A stretch of 64,000 bases of DNA from Clostridiales bacterium. Its GTDB lineage: Bacteria > Bacillota > Clostridia > Lachnospirales > Lachnospiraceae. The stretch covers positions 30,905-94,904 of the forward strand of contig JAGZJZ010000025.1 of NCBI GenBank assembly GCA_018365455.1, read 5' to 3'. Positions 48,461 through 57,707 of the stretch are shown here, piece by piece. Position 1 is the stretch's first letter, and each line of letters begins with the position of its first letter. Below the pieces are notes generated by a model. The model was not told the DNA's origin and made no database searches. It worked only from the letters and a program-made list of their open reading frames with translations. The position numbers and the translations under genes were made by a program.

Positions 48461-49729
48461 TTGCATAAAATAGCTTTAATATCACCAAAAAGAAATATGT
48501 TTGGTGAGAACAAACATATTCAAAGCCTTTTAGAAAATGCAACAGAATTTAATGAAAAAATGACTTCCCCGTTAAGTCCCAGTATAGATTTATTGTCAAT
48601 AGCGGCTAGTTTTCCAGCTGGCTATCATATAGAGTATTTTGATGAAAATTATGAAGCAATTCAAATTCAAGAACATTACGATATTATTATTGTGGAGGCA
48701 GATACAGCCTTAATTAAGAATGCCCTCAAGATAATTGAATCCTTTTGCTCTGATACACTAAAGGTATTGTTCAGTGTTAATACAATATTTTATGAGATGG
48801 AAAAAATGCTTAAAACATTCAATGTACTCTTTATTGGTGAGGCTGAACTTTATATAAAGGAATTTATTGCTGATTTTGAAGCTGGCAGGATAAAATCTAT
48901 TTACAGGTCAAAGGAAGGGCAATACTTAAATATGAGAGAATGTGTTATGCCAAGATATGATTTATCTCAGAAGTACCGATATCGCTTTATCAATGTACAA
49001 ACTATGCGTGGATGTTCAAAACACTGTAGTCACTGTGTTGTTCCTGGTATATTAGGAAACAATTTCCGGAGAAAATGTAATCAGAACTTAGAAAAGGAAA
49101 TAAAGCATGTAATGCAGTGCTTTCCAGATGCTGCCATAGTTTTTACTGATTGTAACGCCGCAGCAATGATAGATGAGTTTATGGAATTTCTACATCTGTT
49201 AAAAAAACTTAAAATCAGATGGATTGCATCGGTTGATTTGACAATCATTACTGATGATGTAGCGCTGTCACTAATGAAAAGTGCAGGCTGCAAAAGAATA
49301 AATATAAATCTGTACAGTATCACTCATAAAAATCTAAGATCAATTGAAAAATCTTATTTTAAACTGGAATTTCAATCTAAATATGCATATTTCATTGATA
49401 AGATTCATTCTTATGGCATGGAGATATCAGGGTTTTTTATATTGGGATTAGACCATGATACAGCCAATTGCTTTGCATATACTGAAAAATTTATTGTTGA
49501 CAGCAAATTGGATGCAGTTCGAATTGAGACTCCCATTCCACTTCCAGGTACAAGGCTTAGAGAAGATTACAGCAGAAAAGGAAAAATTTTAAACAGTGAC
49601 TGGTATAGATATGCACCACTGGATGTTGTAATCAGACCTGAAAAGCTTACAACTGTTCAGCTAATAGAAGGTTTGTCATGGGTTTATGTACAACTATTGG
49701 AATATTATAGAAAGGAACAGACGGTTTGA
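48461..49729 (+). CDS. B12-binding-type radical SAM protein
   Basis: A 422-residue radical SAM protein. The N-terminal part is Rossmann-like (KIALISPKRN, LLSIAASFPAGYHIEYFD, IGEAELYIKEF), and the cluster ligands are C185-x3-C189-x2-C192 in MRGCSKHCSHC. Later blocks are INLYSITHKNLRSI, where the usual GxES glutamate is missing, and ETPIPLPGTRLRED. TTG start behind GGAGGGGAGG. It forms an ACP/radical SAM pair with the previous gene and overlaps the HAD phosphatase gene by 4 bp. Confidence 0.86.
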   Translation: MHKIALISPKRNMFGENKHIQSLLENATEFNEKMTSPLSPSIDLLSIAASFPAGYHIEYFDENYEAIQIQEHYDIIIVEADTALIKNALKIIESFCSDTLKVLFSVNTIFYEMEKMLKTFNVLFIGEAELYIKEFIADFEAGRIKSIYRSKEGQYLNMRECVMPRYDLSQKYRYRFINVQTMRGCSKHCSHCVVPGILGNNFRRKCNQNLEKEIKHVMQCFPDAAIVFTDCNAAAMIDEFMEFLHLLKKLKIRWIASVDLTIITDDVALSLMKSAGCKRININLYSITHKNLRSIEKSYFKLEFQSKYAYFIDKIHSYGMEISGFFILGLDHDTANCFAYTEKFIVDSKLDAVRIETPIPLPGTRLREDYSRKGKILNSDWYRYAPLDVVIRPEKLTTVQLIEGLSWVYVQLLEYYRKEQTV

Positions 49730-50406
49730 GAAAAAGTGTACTTTGTTTTGATTATTACGGTACTTTAGTAAATTTAGAAGGATTCTACACTCATCTGAAT
49801 TGCATCATGAAGACTTACTTATTGCACCAGGGGATAGAAGTGAATCTGGATAAGTTTTGCCGCAGTTTTGCAAAATATAAAGCTGTGATGGAAAGAGGAG
49901 ATGTATTTCTAACTGGGATGGAGATTCTTAACCAGAGTCTCCAAAAAACATGTGTGAAATATGGTATTGACTGCTTTGAAGGTGTATTTACAAGTTCGGT
50001 TAAGGCGTTTTTTGAAAATGCCCGCGCCTATGAGGACGCCAGGAATGTTATTGGTGAGCTGAGAAACAAGTATTATGTCGGGTTAATTAGTAATGCAGAT
50101 AATGATATTATTTATTCTTCAATTAAAAAGGAGGGGTTTCAATTTGATTTTATTGTAACATCAGAAGATGCAAGATCAAATAAGCCTGATCAAAAAATTT
50201 TTCTCAGGGCTATGCAATTATTAAATAGAAACAATACGGATTTATATATGATAGGCGATTCTCAAACGGATGATATCTGTGGAGCCGGATGGCTGAATAT
50301 ACCTGCCATATGGATTAATAGGAATCATGAAAATCTAAGAGAGGGAAACTGCATCCCGGAACATACAATTCATAGACTTTCAGACTTGTTATCTATATTT
50401 AGCTAA
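49726..50406 (+). CDS. HAD-superfamily hydrolase
   Basis: A 226-residue haloacid dehalogenase-type hydrolase. The nucleophile is D9 in CFDYYGTLV; the second acid of DxD is Tyr, as in L-2-haloacid dehalogenase-like members. Other motifs are LISNADN (motif II), SNKPDQKIF (motif III lysine) and MIGDSQTDDICGA (motif IV). It most likely removes phosphate or halide from a small molecule; the substrate is unknown. The TTG start overlaps the radical SAM stop, so it is coupled. It may act on a phosphorylated protected intermediate. Confidence 0.87.
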   Translation: MRKSVLCFDYYGTLVNLEGFYTHLNCIMKTYLLHQGIEVNLDKFCRSFAKYKAVMERGDVFLTGMEILNQSLQKTCVKYGIDCFEGVFTSSVKAFFENARAYEDARNVIGELRNKYYVGLISNADNDIIYSSIKKEGFQFDFIVTSEDARSNKPDQKIFLRAMQLLNRNNTDLYMIGDSQTDDICGAGWLNIPAIWINRNHENLREGNCIPEHTIHRLSDLLSIFS

Positions 50407-50455
50407 TATATCAAGGTAAATAATATTTATGAAACGAAAGGTGGCTGATGAGAAA

Positions 50456-50713
50456 ATGGAGATAGAAAAAACAGTATTAGACACACTAAGTAAAAAAACT
50501 GTAATTGGTGATGAAATCTATAACACGGATAAAGATGAAAATTTATTGCAAAATGGTATGGATTCTTTTCAAATGATGAATTCTATAGTAGAAATAGAAA
50601 AAGAATTAAATTTCATATTCAGTGATGAAGATTTACTCACTGCAAACTTTTCAACGATTAATGCGATTATAGAAACTATAAATAATGTTTTAAGGTCTGA
50701 TATGGACGAATAA
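50456..50713 (+). CDS. Freestanding acyl carrier protein
   Basis: An 85-residue ACP counted from ATG 50456; the serine is S37 in NGMDSFQMM. An in-frame ATG at 50429 lacks a ribosome binding site, while AAAGGTGG lies 11 nt before 50456, so the later start is preferred. It is 14 bp before a radical SAM gene, the third such ACP/radical SAM pair in the cluster. Confidence 0.88.
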   Translation: MEIEKTVLDTLSKKTVIGDEIYNTDKDENLLQNGMDSFQMMNSIVEIEKELNFIFSDEDLLTANFSTINAIIETINNVLRSDMDE

Positions 50714-50727
50714 AGGGAGGTTATATC

Positions 50728-52338
50728 TTGGATCTTTTATTAATTTTCCCGCCTTTGGGAAATCATGAAAATGCACATATTGGGCTTCCGCTTTTAAAGA
50801 GCTATGTAGCTGCAAATGGTTACACATCATGTAAAATCAAGGATTATAATGTAGAATTAATGGACAAATTAATACGAAAATTTATGTCTGGAGATACAAG
50901 TGTCCTGTTTAATAAAAGAAGTAAAAATATCAATCAGAATTATACCAGAGCCCAAGAAATTCTGAGAGGAAAAAATGAATCTGATAAGTTGAAGACAGGT
51001 TGGGCGACAGATATGATATACCGATATTTGTCAATTGCCGGTGATTGTATTGCAAAAATTAGTTTTGACCCTGTTACATTTAAATCTGTTGAAGAAGAAT
51101 TTCTAAAAAATGAGCGGATGACTTCGGACAATACTATCTATCGTTATATTGAAGATGTAATCGTACCGGATATTCTGTGCAAGAATCCTAAAGTTATTGG
51201 ATTCTCCATAACTTACGCCAGCCAGGTGCTCTATACCTTACATATATGCAGAGAAATCAGAAGAAAAAAACCAAGTATTAAAATTGCATTTGGCGGAGCT
51301 ATTTCATCAATTTTCTGGAAGGCATTTTTACATAGCAGTGTCATATCACCATACTTTGATGTAATCATGAGAGGAGAGGGAGAGGTACCGCTGTTAAAAC
51401 TGTGTGATTGTTGGCTGAAGAATATAGGAACATTGGCTGATGTTCCCAATCTTGTGTATTTAACAGAATCTGGGGAACTGCAAGAGAATGAAGTGGGGAA
51501 AAATTGTCCAATGAACGATATACCAATGCCGGATTTTTCTGATATGCCTCTGGAAAAATATGCTTATCCCAAACTCCCGTTTCAAATGACAAGGGGATGT
51601 TATTGGGGCAAATGTGCTTTCTGCGGACACCGTGGATGTAACAGCAGCTATATGATGGCCACCAAGGAGAAGGTAGTGCATGACTTATTAACTTTGAAGG
51701 AAAAGTATGGTATTAGATTGTTTCACTTTGCAGACGATGCCATATTACCACAATATTTTGTGGATGTAGCCAAGATATTAATAAAAGAGAAAGTCGATAT
51801 TGTTTATTCAGTTTTCTTGAGAACTGAGAAGGGATTTACAAAAGAGAACTGTGAAATTTTGTTCAAAAGCGGTTTGAGATCCGTATTATTTGGTATTGAG
51901 TCTGGTAATGCCAGAATCTTGAATCTTATGGAAAAAGGAATGGATACTGATAATATGAAAAAGGTGTTGAGAAACTTTAAAGAAGCTGGTATCTCCAATC
52001 ACCTTAGCTGCATTATTGGTTTTCCAACAGAAGAAAAGGAAGAAGCATATGATACGATACGGTTCTTGCTGGATAATAAAGATATCTATCACAAAGCATA
52101 TATTACTCCGTTCGGACTGTTTTCTGACATGGTTAATCAAATAGAGAAATTTGAAATAGAGGATGTAGATGTGTATAACCCTCTTCGGCATGATAAAAAA
52201 GGATATGTAGCTTTTGAATATTCATACACAAGAAAAAAAGGAATGTCTGTAGAAGAATATCTGGAGGTTCTGGATGAAGCAAGAGGTAAAATAGATTCTG
52301 TTCCTCCGGGCGCAAACTACTTCAGTAAAAGCTTATAA
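50728..52338 (+). CDS. B12-binding-type radical SAM protein, Cx4Cx2C
   Basis: A 536-residue radical SAM protein. The N-terminal 260 residues are a long cobalamin-domain-like region (LLLIFPPLGNHEN, VIGFSITYASQVLYTLHICREI, FGGAISSIFW, IMRGEGEVPLLKL). The cluster ligands are C291-x4-C296-x2-C299 in TRGCYWGKCAFC, one residue longer than the common spacing but known in some members of this group. Later blocks are VLFGIESGNARILNLMEKG and CIIGFPTEEKEEAYDT. TTG start behind AGGGAGG. It is paired with the previous ACP and precedes the second GGDEF-like-NHL gene. Confidence 0.86.
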   Translation: MDLLLIFPPLGNHENAHIGLPLLKSYVAANGYTSCKIKDYNVELMDKLIRKFMSGDTSVLFNKRSKNINQNYTRAQEILRGKNESDKLKTGWATDMIYRYLSIAGDCIAKISFDPVTFKSVEEEFLKNERMTSDNTIYRYIEDVIVPDILCKNPKVIGFSITYASQVLYTLHICREIRRKKPSIKIAFGGAISSIFWKAFLHSSVISPYFDVIMRGEGEVPLLKLCDCWLKNIGTLADVPNLVYLTESGELQENEVGKNCPMNDIPMPDFSDMPLEKYAYPKLPFQMTRGCYWGKCAFCGHRGCNSSYMMATKEKVVHDLLTLKEKYGIRLFHFADDAILPQYFVDVAKILIKEKVDIVYSVFLRTEKGFTKENCEILFKSGLRSVLFGIESGNARILNLMEKGMDTDNMKKVLRNFKEAGISNHLSCIIGFPTEEKEEAYDTIRFLLDNKDIYHKAYITPFGLFSDMVNQIEKFEIEDVDVYNPLRHDKKGYVAFEYSYTRKKGMSVEEYLEVLDEARGKIDSVPPGANYFSKSL

Positions 52339-52354
52339 ACAGACGGGAGATTAC

Positions 52355-53908
52355 ATGCATTTGTTTTGTGAAAAAGAGATTCAAAAGCTAATAAGGCCAG
52401 AACTAAAGCTGCTTAAGATGTATTCTGTAATAATGATTGATTTAGATTATATTATTCGGTTTTCACTACGGATTACGCGGGGTGAAATGGAAAAGATTAT
52501 AAAGAAAATGCATCAATTTTTTCAAAAGCTATTTCCACCGGAATCGATTATCCTGAAGTCAGAGGGGGATGAATTTTTAGTTTTTATGCCGGAATGGGAC
52601 AGAGACCATACAATAAGGCTGATAGAGGAAGTAAGGAAGGCTTTTAAAAAAGTTAAATTTGCATCGGAAGGTAGAGATGAATATAAAAATATAACTTTTA
52701 CTTTCAGCGCCGGAGTTTCCGGCTGCCCTGATGACAGCCTTGTCTTTGAGGAGATCTGCAGACAGGCAACAGTCTGCTTATTCCTTGCTAAAGCATTTAG
52801 AAGAAACCGGGTATATGGAATGCCGGATAAAGAATCTTTAGTGATTCCCCCTGAAAGAATATTACTTATGCCGGATGGAAAGATTAGGACCATTCTTGGA
52901 AAATATGGTGAGGTAGGACATCTGTATCATCCTGAAAAGGCAACTGAGGTTTTGTTTTGGGAACCCCAGTCTATTGATGTTGATCAACATGGAAATCTCT
53001 ATATAGTGGATCAGAATAACCATATTATTCTCAAATATGATGGAGAAGAGGTCGTCAGAGTTGCTGGAAATGGAAAGTATGGTTATACAGGTGACAATGG
53101 TATGGCTGCTTTTTCTACCTTAAATAAACCCACTGGACTTGCAGTCTGCGATAACATATTGTTTATTACTGATACTGGGAATGACGTTGTACGCAAGGTG
53201 GATACAGAGTCGGGAATAATAAGTACTGTTGCCGGAGTAGGGGCGCCTGGCTATGCTGGCGATAACGGACCTGCGAATGTCTCTAAACTGGACAAGCCAG
53301 GCGGTGCAGCAACAGATAATAAAGGCAATCTATATATAAATGATATAGCAAATAATGTGATAAGAAAAATTGATAAACAAAATATAATTACAACATTTGC
53401 CGGTAGTGGGCAATATGGTTATGGCGGTGATGGAGAAGATGCATCAAATGCCAGCTTCGGGGAAATATATGGAATTGGCATAGACAAAAGCAGGTACCGG
53501 TTTCTTTACCTCGCTGATTATTTTAACCATTGCATACGGGCAGTGGACCTGACTGCAAGAAAGATCAGTACAGTTGCCGGTCAGGGAGTTTCCGGTTATA
53601 AAGGAGATGGTCAGCATCCATTAACCGCATTACTAAACAGACCTGTGGCAGTCTGTTCGGATATTCATGGAAATATTTTTATTGCAGAATCTGGTAACCA
53701 TTGTATACGTGTTATCCCGGCAGGCAAAAGTAAAATCTTTACTCTGGTTGGGGATGGAACGTATGGGATAGGCAGGACTGAAGATATAAAAGACTACAAG
53801 CTGGCTAACCCGAATGGAATTGCAGCAGATGACAGCTTTCACCTGTATATACTGGATGGAGCTAATAATAGAATCAGTATGATTGACTATAGTGATATGA
53901 ACAAATAA
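52355..53908 (+). CDS. Divergent GGDEF-like domain fused to an NHL beta-propeller
   Basis: A 517-residue protein with the same architecture as 39417. Residues 1-165 keep the cyclase fold (VIMIDLDYII, FTFSAGVSG), but the signature is SEGDEF (residues 69-74), with Glu for the first glycine, and the helix that normally has IND..GH is altered. Cyclase activity is therefore doubtful. Residues 195-517 are six NHL blades with repeats like YIVDQNNHIILKY, AGNGKYGYTGDNGMA and LYLADYFNHCIRAV. There is no signal peptide. One fusion with an intact site and one with a degenerate site suggest a catalytic/sensor pair. Confidence 0.85.
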   Translation: MHLFCEKEIQKLIRPELKLLKMYSVIMIDLDYIIRFSLRITRGEMEKIIKKMHQFFQKLFPPESIILKSEGDEFLVFMPEWDRDHTIRLIEEVRKAFKKVKFASEGRDEYKNITFTFSAGVSGCPDDSLVFEEICRQATVCLFLAKAFRRNRVYGMPDKESLVIPPERILLMPDGKIRTILGKYGEVGHLYHPEKATEVLFWEPQSIDVDQHGNLYIVDQNNHIILKYDGEEVVRVAGNGKYGYTGDNGMAAFSTLNKPTGLAVCDNILFITDTGNDVVRKVDTESGIISTVAGVGAPGYAGDNGPANVSKLDKPGGAATDNKGNLYINDIANNVIRKIDKQNIITTFAGSGQYGYGGDGEDASNASFGEIYGIGIDKSRYRFLYLADYFNHCIRAVDLTARKISTVAGQGVSGYKGDGQHPLTALLNRPVAVCSDIHGNIFIAESGNHCIRVIPAGKSKIFTLVGDGTYGIGRTEDIKDYKLANPNGIAADDSFHLYILDGANNRISMIDYSDMNK

Positions 53909-53920
53909 TGGAGGTATTTT

Positions 53921-54175
53921 ATGGAAAAATATTCAGAAACTCAAGAAATTATTAAAAACATAGTAGCCAGCAGGATAAAAGATGAGGAAAAAAAGCGAAA
54001 TCTGGAATATGAAACACCGCTTTTGGAATTAGGTATAGATTCTATTCTTGCATTATCTATACTGGTAGAGATCGAAGAAGAATTTAATATTGAAATAAAT
54101 GATGAAGATTTAAATATGGATGCAATTAAGAATATAGCGAAGTTTGCAGAATTGGTAGAATCCTATCGTAAGTGA
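53921..54175 (+). CDS. Freestanding acyl carrier protein
   Basis: An 84-residue ACP with LELGIDSILALSI; the phosphopantetheine serine is S41. It starts behind ATGGAGG, 12 bp after the NHL fusion gene, and precedes an SDR and a thiolase. That grouping suggests it carries the chain formed or reduced by those enzymes. The flanking helices are highly charged, as in other ACPs of the cluster. Confidence 0.93.
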   Translation: MEKYSETQEIIKNIVASRIKDEEKKRNLEYETPLLELGIDSILALSILVEIEEEFNIEINDEDLNMDAIKNIAKFAELVESYRK

Positions 54176-54207
54176 TACATAGGAAGTTAAATCAGGGGAG
54201 GTGAATT

Positions 54208-55101
54208 ATGGATACAATTGATCTTAGTGGACAGGTTGCTGTTGTGACTGGAGCGGGAAGAGGATTGGGAAAAGAATATGCGAAGGTTCTTGCAACGAAT
54301 GGAGCTTTGCTGATCATAAATGATAATGCCTATAATGAAGATGGAACTTCACTGGCTTCTGAGACAGCAAGGGAGATAGAGGATATGGGAGGATGTGCAA
54401 TTGTTAATACGGACGATATTTCAACCAGAGATGGCTGCAGAAATTTAATTGAAACAGTAGAAAATAACTTTGGTTTTGTGGATATTTTCATACATAATGC
54501 GGGCTTTATTCTAGAAAAAGATTTTCTGGATCATGATGATTTTGACTGGAATAAAATGTTAGATATCCATTTAAATGCATCATATTATCTGCTAAAAGGC
54601 ATTATCCCGTTGATGATGAAGAAAAAATATGGACGAATTGTAATGGTTACCTCTACTGACGGTATGTTTGGTTTAGAAAAGCAAGCGGGTTATGCAGCTG
54701 CCAAGATGGGAGTTTTTGGCTTGGTACAGGTTATTAAGCAAGAGTTTCAAGACATGGATATTAAATGCAATTTAATCTCTCCACTGGCAGCAACACAGCA
54801 GACAAAAAATGCATTGCAGGGAATATTAGTAGAAAAACTCAGCCCGGAAAAAGCAGCACCCATTATAGGATATCTATGTTCGCCACAATGCAGACATAAT
54901 GGGAAAGTATTTATAGCGGCAGGTGGATATTTTTCCTGTATAGGATTTTGCCAGGGGGAAGGTGTTTTCATACCAAAGGAACAATTAACAGCACAATCTG
55001 TATATAATAAAATTGACCGGATAACAGATTTTACGTATGCAAACCCTATATCTTCATCAAGACAGACAGCAAAAAAAATATTGAAAAAAATTTTCATTTA
55101 A
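54208..55101 (+). CDS. SDR oxidoreductase, MFE-2-like
   Basis: A 297-residue short-chain dehydrogenase. The cofactor site is VTGAGRGLGKEYAK, with FIHNAG near residue 95, and the catalytic Y162 and K166 are in YAAAKMG. The start and the long C-terminal extension (CSPQCRHNGKVFIAAGGYFSC) resemble the 3-hydroxyacyl-CoA dehydrogenase part of peroxisomal MFE-2-type proteins. It likely interconverts beta-keto and beta-hydroxy acyl groups, together with the thiolase that starts 13 bp later. Substrate attachment to CoA or ACP is open; the ACP just upstream favours ACP. Confidence 0.88.
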   Translation: MDTIDLSGQVAVVTGAGRGLGKEYAKVLATNGALLIINDNAYNEDGTSLASETAREIEDMGGCAIVNTDDISTRDGCRNLIETVENNFGFVDIFIHNAGFILEKDFLDHDDFDWNKMLDIHLNASYYLLKGIIPLMMKKKYGRIVMVTSTDGMFGLEKQAGYAAAKMGVFGLVQVIKQEFQDMDIKCNLISPLAATQQTKNALQGILVEKLSPEKAAPIIGYLCSPQCRHNGKVFIAAGGYFSCIGFCQGEGVFIPKEQLTAQSVYNKIDRITDFTYANPISSSRQTAKKILKKIFI

Positions 55102-55114
55102 TAAGGAGAAAAAT

Positions 55115-56296
55115 TTGAGTAAACAAATAAGCAGAAAAATAAATAAAGTTTATGTTGTCGCTGCTTGTAGAACCCCCATCGGAAGAATTGCCGGCAGTTT
55201 AAGTAATATGAGTGATGTCAGATTAATGACTTTTGCATTTGAAGAGGCAGTCAGAAGGACCGGTGTACCCTCATTAGATATAGACAGTGTATATGTAGGA
55301 TGCTGTTTTCCTCAGGAACCATATAACTTGGCCCGAAAGGTTGTATTAGATTCCAGTCTTCCTGATGAAATTCCGGCTACGACTATTAATAGAACTTGTT
55401 GTTCCTCTATGGAAGCTTTCATTCAGGGAGTGAGAGAAATTATGGTTGGAGATGCACAAACGGTGCTTGTGGGTGGGACTGAAAATATGAGTAAAACCCC
55501 TCATATTATGAGGACCATGATCAAAAAACTTCGTGCGAAAACAAATTCTGTATTACCTGAACTCCATGAGCTGAAAGAAATAAGAGCAGATGAATTGGGG
55601 ATCTGTGCAGAATTATCTGCAAATGAGCATCACATCACAAGAGAAGAACAAGATGTTTATGCCTATCAATCCTACCTAAAAGCAATGGAAGCAAAAGAAA
55701 AGGGTTATTTAAAGAAAGAGATTTTTCCCGTTGAGGACGATAACTTGAATATAATTCTGGCAGAGGATGAAAATATTCCTGACTATATCAGTTACGATAT
55801 GTTACAGAAAGAAGAGCCAATATATATAAGAAACGGTACTATTACCAAGTTAAATGCCACTTCAATAAATGATGGATCAGCGGCTATGGTGTTAATGTCC
55901 GAAAATAAAGTAAAAGAACTTGGTATCCATCCAATGGCAGAATATGTTGACAGTGAATCCGTTGGAACTCCTTACAGAGAATTTGCTATAGCACCTAAAA
56001 TCGCATTAGAGAACTTAATGAAGAGAAATGATCTTACAATAAACGATTTAGACTTGATCGAATATAATGAAGCTTATGCTGCACAAGCGTTGTTGGCAAA
56101 TGAGTTAATAAAAAAGCATAGTAAAATCATTAATGTCAATGGAGGAAGTTTGGCAATTGGGCATCCTGTTGGATGTACCGGGCTGAGAATTTGTGTGACG
56201 TTATTATTTGCAATGCAAAGATTAAACCTTCGTATTGGAGCAGCAAGCTTGTGCGGCGGCGGTGGAGTAGGACAATGTGTTCTGTTTAGAATGTAA
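55115..56296 (+). CDS. Thiolase (acetyl-CoA acetyltransferase family)
   Basis: A 393-residue thiolase. The acylated cysteine is C95 in NRTCCSSMEA, where the usual CGSG is changed to CCSS. The C-terminal motifs are YNEAYAAQ, GGSLAIGHPVGCTG and CGGGGVGQC with the second cysteine, so the active site is complete. It would form or split a beta-keto acyl thioester. In a cluster with an ACP, an SDR and no acyltransferase, it may build a short acyl starter by Claisen condensation, an alternative to malonyl chemistry. TTG start behind AAGGAGAA. Confidence 0.92.
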   Translation: MSKQISRKINKVYVVAACRTPIGRIAGSLSNMSDVRLMTFAFEEAVRRTGVPSLDIDSVYVGCCFPQEPYNLARKVVLDSSLPDEIPATTINRTCCSSMEAFIQGVREIMVGDAQTVLVGGTENMSKTPHIMRTMIKKLRAKTNSVLPELHELKEIRADELGICAELSANEHHITREEQDVYAYQSYLKAMEAKEKGYLKKEIFPVEDDNLNIILAEDENIPDYISYDMLQKEEPIYIRNGTITKLNATSINDGSAAMVLMSENKVKELGIHPMAEYVDSESVGTPYREFAIAPKIALENLMKRNDLTINDLDLIEYNEAYAAQALLANELIKKHSKIINVNGGSLAIGHPVGCTGLRICVTLLFAMQRLNLRIGAASLCGGGGVGQCVLFRM

Positions 56297-56343
56297 TGCA
56301 ACTATTAAAATAAGGTGAAGAATGTTATAAGGAGGGAAAAGAA

Positions 56344-57681
56344 TTGTTAGAAAAAAAATATAGAGTAGCAATATTAAATTATCCATTAATGAATCCTAAT
56401 CTTAAGATTCATGATTATGTAAATTACATTTTTACACGACCAAAGGCAGAGCATAATTTTTCTACCCCCTTATATATACATATTCCTTTTTGCAATAAAA
56501 TTTGCAATTTCTGTGTTTACAGCAGGCAATTTGTTGATAAAAACGATGTATTACTTGATAATTATGTTGAAAGTCTCATTAAAGAAGTTAAGATATATGC
56601 AAAGGATTCTTATGTCCAATCTATGAAAATTAATGCTGTATTTTTTGGTGGTGGAACACCAACGAGCTTGTCATCAGGTCAATTAAAGAAAATTATTATG
56701 GCTTGTAAAGACTACCTTCCTCTTAATACAAAAGCTGAGATAACTGTAGAATGCGATATAAAAAATACGGATGAAGAAAAAGTGGCTTTCTTAAAAGAAT
56801 GCGGCGTCTCAAGAATTAGTACAGGAGTTCAGACCTTTAATCCTGAATTTAGAAAATTACTGGGGTTAAATACAACTGCCCAGGAAGCCATTGACTGGAT
56901 CCGTATGGTTCAAAAATATAAATTTGATGTTTTATCCATAGATTTAATGTATGGGCTGCCGGGCCAGAAGCAGCAGCAATGGAAACATGATTTGGACATT
57001 AGTACATCCCTGGACTTAGATCATATGTCTATATACGAATTATGCGTGCTGGCAGGTTCTAAATTTTTTGGTACATTTTCGAATGATGAAATGAGAAAGC
57101 TACCGGAACAGGAAGAACTTTATAAGATGTATACTTTGGCAGATACAATACTGAAAGAAAAACACTACAATCATCATATTATTCCAGAATATTACAAACT
57201 AGATAAAATCCCTCAGTTTTGGGAGGATACATATGATGGGTATGGGGACAATCTGTCCGTTGGAGCTTCCAGTTATGGATATATTAACGGCGTTAATTAT
57301 CAAAATTTGGTATCCATTCAAAACTATATGAAACAGACAGAAGAAGGAAAGCTGCCAATTCAGATGGTAAGTAAAAGAGCATCAAAAGAACAAGAAATGG
57401 AAAGAAGTATTCTTTTAGGGTTAAGAAGAAAATTTGTGGATAAAAACATATTTTATAATCAATATAACAGAGAAATAGGAGAAGTATTTGGTAACATTAT
57501 ACAAAACCTAATGAAAGAAAAATTGATTATTGAAGAACCTGACCGATTTGTATTGACTCAAACAGGAGAATATTATCAGAGCGATATCAGCAGCTTATTT
57601 ATGGTATCAACTTTTAAGAATGTTACAACATTTAAAAAGAGACTGTCTATTGGAAACCATATAGCTCCCGAAGCTTTATGA
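56344..57681 (+). CDS. HemN/HemW-like radical SAM protein
   Basis: A 445-residue radical SAM protein of the HemN-like group. IPFCNKICNFC gives C50-x3-C54-x2-C57 without the fourth cysteine of true HemN. Further marks are VFFGGGTPTSLSSGQL, ECGVSRISTGVQTF and DLMYGLPGQKQQQW, and a C-terminal winged-helix-like part. Relatives include HemW, class C radical SAM methyltransferases, and C10P/YtkT, which with a methyltransferase partner forms cyclopropanes in CC-1065-type drugs. There is no heme gene nearby, so a biosynthetic role is likely. It would use two SAM molecules if class C-like. TTG start behind AAGGAGGG. Confidence 0.87.
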   Translation: MLEKKYRVAILNYPLMNPNLKIHDYVNYIFTRPKAEHNFSTPLYIHIPFCNKICNFCVYSRQFVDKNDVLLDNYVESLIKEVKIYAKDSYVQSMKINAVFFGGGTPTSLSSGQLKKIIMACKDYLPLNTKAEITVECDIKNTDEEKVAFLKECGVSRISTGVQTFNPEFRKLLGLNTTAQEAIDWIRMVQKYKFDVLSIDLMYGLPGQKQQQWKHDLDISTSLDLDHMSIYELCVLAGSKFFGTFSNDEMRKLPEQEELYKMYTLADTILKEKHYNHHIIPEYYKLDKIPQFWEDTYDGYGDNLSVGASSYGYINGVNYQNLVSIQNYMKQTEEGKLPIQMVSKRASKEQEMERSILLGLRRKFVDKNIFYNQYNREIGEVFGNIIQNLMKEKLIIEEPDRFVLTQTGEYYQSDISSLFMVSTFKNVTTFKKRLSIGNHIAPEAL

Positions 57682-57707
57682 TAGTAATAATAATTGGAGT
57701 AAATAAA

